Assembly: GCA_020059985.1 (NCBI GenBank)
Contig: JAGVCI010000064.1
Location: forward strand, 1-7,784
DNA length: 7,784 nucleotides
Origin: Candidatus Peribacterales bacterium
GTDB lineage: Bacteria; Patescibacteriota; Gracilibacteria; Peribacterales; Peribacteraceae
Reading direction: 5' to 3'
Part shown: positions 1 to 4,052 of the stretch, in pieces
How positions within the stretch are numbered: position 1 is the stretch's first letter
Layout: each line of letters opens with the position of its first letter
The notes under the pieces: generated by a model
Seen by the model: only the letters and a program-made list of their open reading frames with translations
The model's database searches: none
What the model was told of the DNA's origin: nothing
Position numbers and translations under genes: made by a program

Positions 1-18
1 CGTGCACGCGGCGGAGAA

Positions 19-201
19 GTGGTGTCGTTTCTCATCGGACTGCTCGCCATTCTCTGGGTCACGAGCGTTCTCGTTGGTGGATTTGTCTATGGACTCGGAG
101 CACTGGGGATCTTCCTCGCGCTCGTGTTCGGACATCTGCAGGTCGCGTTCTCCGTGGCGTTCCTTCTGGGACACTGGAGCGCGCTCGAAAAAAAGAAATA
201 A
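19..201 (+). CDS. Small two-helix membrane protein, possibly 5'-truncated by the window edge
   Basis: About 60 residues, not recognised as a named family. Two hydrophobic stretches are visible, roughly residues 3-24 (LIGLLAILWVTSVLVGGFVY) and 28-52 (ALGIFLALVFGHLQ then VAFSVAFLLGHW), followed by a basic tail ending in EKKK. It is therefore a likely small integral membrane protein of two spans. There are adjacent GTG codons at 19 and 22. A GGAG at 13-16 lies 5 nt before the second, so 22 has the better ribosome-binding spacing. The same frame is also open to base 1, so these residues may be the C-terminus of a longer protein cut by the window. The stop TAA at 199-201 runs directly into the terminator at 207-225. 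The function is unknown. The coding call rests on the hydrophobic pattern, the GGAG and the immediate terminator. Confidence 0.55.
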   Translation: MVSFLIGLLAILWVTSVLVGGFVYGLGALGIFLALVFGHLQVAFSVAFLLGHWSALEKKK

Positions 202-206
202 AAAAA

Positions 207-225
207 CCCCGCGGCTTGCGCGGGG
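207..225. terminator. Bidirectional intrinsic terminator
   Basis: A perfect 7-bp stem CCCCGCG / CGCGGGG (207-213 with 219-225) closes a 5-nt loop GCTTG. It is flanked on the left by an A-run (201-206) and on the right by TTTTATTTTTT (226-236). Read on the plus strand it ends the small membrane-protein gene, whose stop codon touches it. Read on the minus strand it has a U-tract from the A-run and would end the tpiA transcript. This is the classic shape of a shared Rho-independent terminator between convergent genes. Confidence 0.9.
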
Positions 226-244
226 TTTTATTTTTTATAATTTC

Positions 245-433
245 TTACTCACCTTTTTCGAGCTGAGCCATAAGTTTTTTCACCTCTGGATCTTGCTCGA
301 TGGCCTTGATCATATCGGTATCTGGTGTCACTGCCGGTGCTGCAAATTTTTCCATATTCTCTGCGTCCATAGAAACGGGGGAAAGAAACAAGAACATCTT
401 GAGTCTACGACTCTCAAGGCGAGAAGCAACCAT
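245..433 (-). CDS. Small hypothetical protein downstream of tpiA
   Basis: A minus-strand ORF lies between the tpiA stop and the shared terminator. It is unrecognised. From ATG at 433 it gives 62 residues. The C-terminal half (MIKAIEQDPEVKKLMAQLEKGE) is charged and likely an amphipathic helix, and the middle is Ala/Pro/Thr-rich. Other in-frame starts are TTG at 445 and ATGs at 397, 370 and 355. None has a convincing Shine-Dalgarno, so the start is uncertain and the real product could be as short as 36-42 residues. There are no membrane segments or cysteines. It would be co-transcribed with tpiA and ends 19 bp before the terminator stem. The position between tpiA and its terminator, and the helix-like C-terminus, favour a real small gene, but a non-coding 3' region of the tpiA mRNA is possible. 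Confidence 0.42.
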   Translation of the reverse strand: MVASRLESRRLKMFLFLSPVSMDAENMEKFAAPAVTPDTDMIKAIEQDPEVKKLMAQLEKGE

Positions 434-443
434 TCGCCCGGCC

Positions 444-459
444 AAAGGCTCAGGCCTTT
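444..459. other. Small hairpin spanning the tpiA stop codon
   Basis: AAAGGC (444-449) and GCCTTT (454-459) form a perfect 6-bp inverted repeat with a 4-nt loop. The tpiA TGA (450-452) sits in the loop. On the tpiA strand no U-tract follows, so it is unlikely to terminate. It could be a coding coincidence or a processing or stability stem between tpiA and the small downstream ORF. Confidence 0.3.
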
Positions 460-1175
460 ACTTTTTCGCTCTCCAAAGCGATCTTCACGATCTTCCCGAA
501 TTCATCGGGCTTGATGGAAGCGCCTCCCACGAGGGCGCCGTCGATGTCTGGTTCTGCGAGGAAACCCTCTGCATTCGCGGCCGTCACCGATCCTCCATAG
601 AGGATGCGCGTCGCGTCCTGTCGATCTTTCGGAAGATGCGAACGAATGAAGGCGTGGATCTCCTCGGCTTCCGCGGGAGTCGGAGTCTTTCCTGTCCCAA
701 TCGCCCAGATGGGTTCGTAGGCGATCACGATCTCGGACTCGAGTGGTAATGCCTTCAATTGTTTTGTGAGCACAACTTTCGTTTTCTTCGCGTCTCTCTC
801 CTCTGCAGTCTCACCGATACAGATGAGAGGATGGAGCTTCGCCTCCAGTGCCGCGATCGCTTGCTCCGCAACATCTGCATCTGTTTCTTTGTGCTCTCTG
901 CGATGTTCCGAGTGCCCGCACATGACCGTGCGTGCTCCGATTCCTGCAATCATCGACATGCTTGCATCGCCGGTGTGGGCCCCGTTCTCTTGGCTCGATG
1001 CATACTGCGCTCCGGCGAAAAGCTCCGCTTTCACGGCATCCTTGAGATCCAATAGTGAGGGATACACCCACACATCCACCGCACTATGCGACCGATACGG
1101 CGAATCGGCGCCGAATGCGCCAGCGGGGGCTGGGTTCATCTTCCAGTTCGCGCCGATGAGAAGCGTACGTGACAC
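450..1175 (-). CDS. tpiA: Triosephosphate isomerase
   Basis: Interconverts dihydroxyacetone phosphate and glyceraldehyde 3-phosphate in the cytoplasm (glycolysis/gluconeogenesis). The 241-residue product has the complete TIM-barrel active site: NWKMN (10-14, catalytic Lys12), GHSEHR (87-92, electrophilic His88), YEPIWAIGTGK (153-163, general base Glu154 plus the closing loop 6), YGGSV (193-197) and GALVGGASI (213-221) of the phosphate site. It is slightly shorter than the usual ~250 residues. The stretch after NWKMN is about four residues short compared with E. coli TpiA from memory, and Pro/Gly-rich where a helix is expected. The start is GTG at 1175. It is the only start in frame, because TAG lies three codons upstream. 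No Shine-Dalgarno precedes it, and a TANNNT box 6 nt upstream suggests a leaderless mRNA. The gene is divergent from rpiB and is followed by a small ORF and a terminator. The stop is TGA. Confidence 0.97.
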   Translation of the reverse strand: MSRTLLIGANWKMNPAPAGAFGADSPYRSHSAVDVWVYPSLLDLKDAVKAELFAGAQYASSQENGAHTGDASMSMIAGIGARTVMCGHSEHRREHKETDADVAEQAIAALEAKLHPLICIGETAEERDAKKTKVVLTKQLKALPLESEIVIAYEPIWAIGTGKTPTPAEAEEIHAFIRSHLPKDRQDATRILYGGSVTAANAEGFLAEPDIDGALVGGASIKPDEFGKIVKIALESEKVKA

Positions 1176-1181
1176 GTGGAA

Positions 1182-1190
1182 AGTCTAACA
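1182..1190 (-). promoter_or_regulatory. Extended -10 promoter of tpiA, probably leaderless
   Basis: On the minus strand TGT-TAGACT (1190-1182) matches an extended -10 (TGn-TANNNT). It ends exactly 6 nt before the GTG start at 1175, so transcription would start at or next to the start codon. No good -35 hexamer is visible at the usual distance. The same 6-nt geometry occurs before rpiB and purC. Confidence 0.6.
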
Positions 1191-1211
1191 TGAACTCGCA
1201 GCAGAGCGATG

Positions 1212-1217
1212 TATACT
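1212..1217 (+). promoter_or_regulatory. -10 box of the rpiB-rpe-DUF192 operon, probably leaderless
   Basis: TATACT (five of six matches to TATAAT) lies 6 nt before ATG at 1224, which puts the predicted transcription start on the start codon. No Shine-Dalgarno precedes ATG 1224. No clear -35 is seen, and the -35 region would overlap the divergent tpiA -10 at 1182-1190. The box also decides the start: ATG 1209 lies upstream of the -10 box and could not be on this transcript. Confidence 0.6.
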
Positions 1218-1223
1218 GCGGTC

Positions 1224-1673
1224 ATGAAGCCTCCTGCCAAAGTCGTCCTCGCCACCGATCATGCGGGTTTCGCGCTGAAAGAGGCAGTGAAGGCGCACCT
1301 CACGAAGAAAGGGATCGATGTCGTGGATAGCGGGACATTTTCTGAAGAGCCCGTGGATTACCCGGCGATCATTCGCAAAGGATGCGGTGCCGTTCTCGAG
1401 TACTCCGCGATGGGGGTCATCTTCGGCGGCAGCGGGATCGGGGAGTCCATCGCAGCAAACAAAGTCCGCGGCATCCGCGCAGCGCGGTGCTCCACACCCG
1501 AGGACGCGAAGCTCTGTCGGGCTCATAACGACGCGAATGTCCTGAGCCTGGGCGGAAGAACTGTGGATCCCAAAATAGCCCTCGAAATGGTCGATATCTT
1601 CCTCACGACGGATTTCGAGGGTGGGAGGCACCAGAAACGCATCGATGATTTAGAATCCGAGATGTGCCAATGA
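1224..1673 (+). CDS. rpiB: Ribose 5-phosphate isomerase B (glutamate-base type)
   Basis: Converts ribulose 5-phosphate to ribose 5-phosphate in the non-oxidative pentose phosphate pathway (RpiB/LacAB family, cytoplasmic). The length of 149 residues is typical. Visible motifs are TDHAGF (11-16), the active loop GGSGIGESIAANK (68-80), RAARC (85-89), HNDANVLSLGGR (101-112) and a GGRHQKRI tail. The Cys that serves as base in E. coli RpiB (CGTGIG) is Gly68 here. The GGSG.GE pattern instead matches what I recall of the M. tuberculosis-type enzyme, in which a Glu (here Glu74) is the base. ATG 1224 gives the family's usual N-terminus and sits 6 nt after a -10 box. An upstream ATG at 1209 is less likely. 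This is the first gene of an operon. Its TGA overlaps the rpe start by ATGA (1670-1673). R5P versus allose 6-phosphate specificity is inferred from the context with rpe and tpiA. Confidence 0.95.
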   Translation: MKPPAKVVLATDHAGFALKEAVKAHLTKKGIDVVDSGTFSEEPVDYPAIIRKGCGAVLEYSAMGVIFGGSGIGESIAANKVRGIRAARCSTPEDAKLCRAHNDANVLSLGGRTVDPKIALEMVDIFLTTDFEGGRHQKRIDDLESEMCQ

Positions 1674-2317
1674 GCTCAGAGAATATCCTCATAGCGCCCT
1701 CCATCTTGTCTGCAGATCTCTCTCGTTTGCAGGAGGAAATTGCGAGCGTCGAGAAGGACGCGGATTGGCTGCAGGTGGATGTCATGGACGGACACTTCGT
1801 ACCGAACCTGAGCTTTGGAGCGCCACTCCTGAAGGGTATACAGACCAAGCTCCCCTTGGATATTCACCTGATGGTGGAAAACCCCGAGGACCGGATAGAG
1901 GAGTTCCTCGCCCTCCACGTGCATCACATTTCCTTCCACGCGGAAGCTATCCCGGATACTGCGTCGCGCCTCGCACTCTTCCAGGCTATTCGCGATGGGG
2001 GAGCGACCGCCGGGATCGCCATCAACCCCGAGACCCCGCTCGAGGCTGTCTCCGATGTCATCGACAAGACCGATCTCCTCCTCATCATGTCGGTGCACCC
2101 GGGGTTCGGCGGACAGGGGTTCATCGAAGATGTTCTTTCCAAGGTCCGCTCGGCACGCAGCGCCCACCCCTTCCTCATGATCCAGATGGACGGAGGAGTC
2201 GACGAAAAAACAGCCCCCCTCTGCCGGGAGGCAGGGGCGAATAACCTGGTCTCCGGGAGCTACATTTTCTCCTCCAAGGACCGGGCGAAGGCTATCCGTA
2301 CTCTGCGGGGGGAATGA
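1670..2317 (+). CDS. rpe: Ribulose-phosphate 3-epimerase
   Basis: Interconverts ribulose 5-phosphate and xylulose 5-phosphate and is a metal-dependent TIM-barrel enzyme of the pentose phosphate pathway. The 215 residues match the usual ~220. The motifs in order are IAPSILSAD (8-16), DVMDGHFVPN (37-46, catalytic Asp and metal His42), DIHLMV (64-69, metal His66), SVHPGFGGQ (141-149), QMDGGV (172-177, catalytic Asp174) and VSGSYIF (194-200) of the phosphate site. ATG 1670 is chosen because it overlaps the rpiB stop as ATGA and gives the canonical N-terminus. A GTG two codons upstream is unnecessary. There is no strong Shine-Dalgarno, so translation is probably coupled to rpiB. Its own TGA overlaps the next gene's ATG at 2314-2317. 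Together with rpiB it forms a complete Ru5P branch point. Confidence 0.96.
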   Translation: MSSENILIAPSILSADLSRLQEEIASVEKDADWLQVDVMDGHFVPNLSFGAPLLKGIQTKLPLDIHLMVENPEDRIEEFLALHVHHISFHAEAIPDTASRLALFQAIRDGGATAGIAINPETPLEAVSDVIDKTDLLLIMSVHPGFGGQGFIEDVLSKVRSARSAHPFLMIQMDGGVDEKTAPLCREAGANNLVSGSYIFSSKDRAKAIRTLRGE

Positions 2318-2760
2318 GGTCTCGGGCCCTCCTTTTCGGGGCTTTTTTGGTCCTTTTTTCGTGCTCACCGCAAGGCTCATCCCCCCAGATAGAGCTTTCT
2401 CTGATCGGCCCAGAGAGCCAAAATATTGTGGTCAATGTCGAAATTGCCGATGATCCTGGGGCGCGAGCCCGGGGGCTCATGTCTCGGACTGCTCTTGGGG
2501 CCGAGGAAGGGATGCTCTTCGTCTTTGAGGAGGAAAAACCGCTCGCTTTCTGGATGAAAAACACCCTCATCCCGCTCGATGTTCTGTACTTCAATACTGA
2601 GGGTTGGTTCGTCTCGGTCGACACTATGCCCCCCTGCACAAAGGACCCTTGCCCGCAGTATCCGTCCGCGGGGCCGGCTCGCTACGCCCTCGAAATGAAT
2701 GCCGGGTGGGCGGAGGCACACGACGTCGGGACCGGATGGAAGATCGAGTTGGAACGATGA
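2314..2760 (+). CDS. DUF192 family lipoprotein
   Basis: This is a 148-residue exported protein of the DUF192 family (Pfam PF02643 from memory), whose biochemical role is not established. The N-terminus is a lipoprotein signal: MRSR, a hydrophobic stretch LLFGAFLVLF, and lipobox LFSC with Cys17 as the predicted lipidation site. The domain follows at about residues 37-147. It has RGLMSR (53-58), EEGMLFVF (64-71), FWMKNTLIPLDVLYFN (79-94), the Cys pair of MPPCTKDPC (106-113) and ARYALEMNAG (122-131), all typical of the family. ATG 2314 overlaps the rpe TGA and is preceded by a G-rich run (GGGGGGA) that can act as ribosome-binding site. It is the last gene of the operon, and a long inverted repeat begins 2 bp after its stop. 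Why it travels with pentose phosphate genes is unclear. Confidence 0.9.
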   Translation: MRSRALLFGAFLVLFSCSPQGSSPQIELSLIGPESQNIVVNVEIADDPGARARGLMSRTALGAEEGMLFVFEEEKPLAFWMKNTLIPLDVLYFNTEGWFVSVDTMPPCTKDPCPQYPSAGPARYALEMNAGWAEAHDVGTGWKIELER

Positions 2761-2762
2761 AG

Positions 2763-2837
2763 AGGATTGAGAGGCTGAAAAGGACTGAGAAGAATTCTCC
2801 TCTAAAACCTCTCTAGCTTCTACAGCCTCTCAATCCT
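2763..2837. terminator. Long inverted repeat between convergent DUF192 and purC genes
   Basis: AGGATTGAGAGGCTG (2763-2777) pairs perfectly with CAGCCTCTCAATCCT (2823-2837), a 15-bp stem with a 45-nt loop. The loop contains a smaller GAGAA/TTCTC hairpin (2787-2799). The left arm starts right after the DUF192 stop (2758-2760). The right arm covers the purC stop (2830-2832). No U-tract directly follows on either strand, so it is not a textbook intrinsic terminator. A T7 run lies about 13 nt beyond the right arm. Its likely role is a shared 3'-end stem for two convergent transcripts (termination or exonuclease protection). Confidence 0.55.
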
Positions 2838-3798
2838 TGTACGGCGCGAGATTTTTTTCGATTCTCTCTGCAACGTTCACTTCTTTCGGAGGGACAAATG
2901 TTTCACCGGTAATCCGCTCAAAGAGATCGATGTATTTGAGGGCAAGATCGAGCCGTACATCGTCCGTGATTTCGGGCCGTTTGCCGCCATACTCAAACCC
3001 TTCGCTCCGTAGCCAGAGGCGGAAGAACTCTTTATCCAGCATGTCTGGTTCCTTGCCGGCAGCCAGTCGCTCGTCGTAGGTACCTGCAATCCAGTAGCGC
3101 GAAGAATCGGGAGTGTGAATCTCGTCGGCGAGTGTGAGTGTGCCGTCGGCGTCGAACCCCATCTCGTACTTCGTATCGACCAAGATGAGCCCTCGCTTTG
3201 CGGCCAATTCCTGCCCACGACGAAAGACTTTAAGAGCCTTTTCTTGAACCTCTTCCCATTGGGAGGCCGTTGCGAGCTTATGCTTGATGATTCCCGCGGT
3301 ATCAATCAGCTCATCATCTTCTCCCTTCGTCGTTGGTGTGATGATCGGTTCTTTGAATGGATCATTCTTTTTCATGTTGTCTGGAAGACGCACGCCGCAG
3401 AAATCGCGCACACCACTCTGGTAGTTCATCCACGCAGACGTTTTACTAGACCCTGTTAAATAGGCACGAACGACGATTTCTACAGGCATCATGGTGAGCT
3501 CTTTTCCGACCGTCACGTTCGGATCGGGAGTCGCGACCACGTGGATCGGCATGATGTCTGTGACGCGATCGAACCACCACGCACTCATCTGGTTTAAAAC
3601 CTGACCCTTCAGTGGCACCGTGCACCAGAGAATATCGAAGGCAGATTGACGGTCTGTTGCGATCAAAATCCGACGCTTCTTTTGGGGTTGTAGATAGACG
3701 TCACGAACCTTGCCGCGGTACCGCTCTCCGAAACCCACAAGAGAAGTCTCGTCCAAGCTGGTCGAGAGGAAGGGCCGCAGAGTGTGGCGATCGATCAC
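2830..3798 (-). CDS. purC: Phosphoribosylaminoimidazole-succinocarboxamide (SAICAR) synthase
   Basis: ATP-dependent ligation of aspartate to CAIR, giving SAICAR in de novo purine synthesis (cytoplasmic, ATP-grasp-like fold). From GTG 3798 the product is 322 residues, the long form nearer to yeast Ade1 (~306) than to the ~240-residue bacterial form. Motifs are RGKVRDVY (28-35), TDRQSAFD (48-55), MPVEIVVRAYLTGSS (104-118), matching the first SAICAR synthetase signature, LVDTKYEMG (206-214), the second signature with Met where Phe/Ile is usual, and DEIHTPDSSRYW (225-236). GTG 3798 is chosen because VIDRHTLRPF resembles known N-termini and an extended -10 lies 6 nt upstream. A TTG at 3873 would add 25 low-complexity residues upstream of that promoter. 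No other pur gene is visible. The gene is convergent with the rpiB operon and divergent from the giant gene. Confidence 0.96.
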   Translation of the reverse strand: MIDRHTLRPFLSTSLDETSLVGFGERYRGKVRDVYLQPQKKRRILIATDRQSAFDILWCTVPLKGQVLNQMSAWWFDRVTDIMPIHVVATPDPNVTVGKELTMMPVEIVVRAYLTGSSKTSAWMNYQSGVRDFCGVRLPDNMKKNDPFKEPIITPTTKGEDDELIDTAGIIKHKLATASQWEEVQEKALKVFRRGQELAAKRGLILVDTKYEMGFDADGTLTLADEIHTPDSSRYWIAGTYDERLAAGKEPDMLDKEFFRLWLRSEGFEYGGKRPEITDDVRLDLALKYIDLFERITGETFVPPKEVNVAERIEKNLAPYKD

Positions 3799-3804
3799 GG
3801 GCGT

Positions 3805-3813
3805 ATGGTAGCA
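3805..3813 (-). promoter_or_regulatory. Extended -10 promoter of purC, probably leaderless
   Basis: The minus strand reads TGC-TACCAT (3813-3805), a TGn-TANNNT extended -10. It is followed by exactly 6 nt (ACGCCC) and the GTG start at 3798. There is no -35 match and no Shine-Dalgarno. The spacing is identical to that at tpiA and rpiB, which supports both the promoter and the choice of GTG 3798. Confidence 0.5.
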
Positions 3814-3958
3814 GACCGTTTTGACTGCGCGGGATGCATCCGGCGAGGGGGTGATGCTTCGTTGGGTCGCCAATCCCAGCCCAAAGGTTGTGAGAAAACG
3901 GGGGGTGGACAGGTCAACGTTTCGTTACCGTCCGTCTTATAGGCTCGAAATATGAGGA

Positions 3959-3987
3959 TTGATCCAAATCGGGTTTTTTGGTATACT
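3959..3987 (+). promoter_or_regulatory. Strong sigma70-type promoter of the giant surface-protein gene
   Basis: The -35 TTGATC (3959-3964), a 17-nt spacer and the -10 TATACT (3982-3987) are preceded by TGG, which makes an extended -10 (TGGTATACT). Transcription would start near 3993-3995 and leave a leader of about 59 nt before ATG 4053. This is the only promoter in the window with both a good -35 and a good -10. Confidence 0.75.
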
Positions 3988-4006
3988 TATGAGAAAACTT
4001 TTGAGC

Positions 4007-4032
4007 ATGAGCCTCAATCTCGTCGGGCTCAT
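4007..4032 (+). promoter_or_regulatory. 5'-leader hairpin upstream of the giant gene
   Basis: ATGAGCC (4007-4013) pairs with GGCTCAT (4026-4032), a 7-bp stem with a 12-nt loop. The pairing extends by one U-G pair. It lies in the predicted 5' untranslated leader, 20 nt before ATG 4053. It could affect translation or mRNA stability. No known riboswitch or leader is recognised. Confidence 0.35.
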
Positions 4033-4052
4033 TCCCACACAAACACCCACTC

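Larger units (their letters stand above)
3799..4052. other. Intergenic region between divergent purC and the giant surface-protein gene
   Basis: This 254-bp gap contains the purC -10 (3805-3813), an imperfect dyad GGT(C)AACG-TTT-CGTTACC at 3912-3929, the strong promoter of the plus-strand gene (3959-3987) and a leader hairpin (4007-4032). It is the longest non-coding stretch in the window, and no RNA gene is recognisable in it. Confidence 0.6.

Noticed and set aside
300..1188. Plus-strand ORFs of 98-149 codons across tpiA
   Set aside because: They overlap tpiA, whose full active site is present on the minus strand, and show no recognisable domain.
1209..1223. Upstream ATG 1209 as rpiB start
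   Set aside because: It lies before the -10 box TATACT, and ATG 1224 gives the normal RpiB N-terminus.
1676..2380. 234-codon minus-strand ORF opposite rpe
   Set aside because: Shadow of rpe, which has all its family motifs.
1671..2760. UGA recoded as glycine (Gracilibacteria/Absconditabacteria code)
   Set aside because: TGA ends rpiB, rpe and the DUF192 gene exactly at family-typical lengths, in ATGA overlaps for the first two.
2757..2816. 19-codon ORF starting in an ATGA overlap with the DUF192 stop
   Set aside because: It lies inside the long inverted repeat and is Lys/Arg-rich low complexity. The stem explains the sequence better.
3799..3873. N-terminal extension of purC from TTG 3873
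   Set aside because: It adds 25 residues without family similarity and would start upstream of the extended -10 at 3805-3813.
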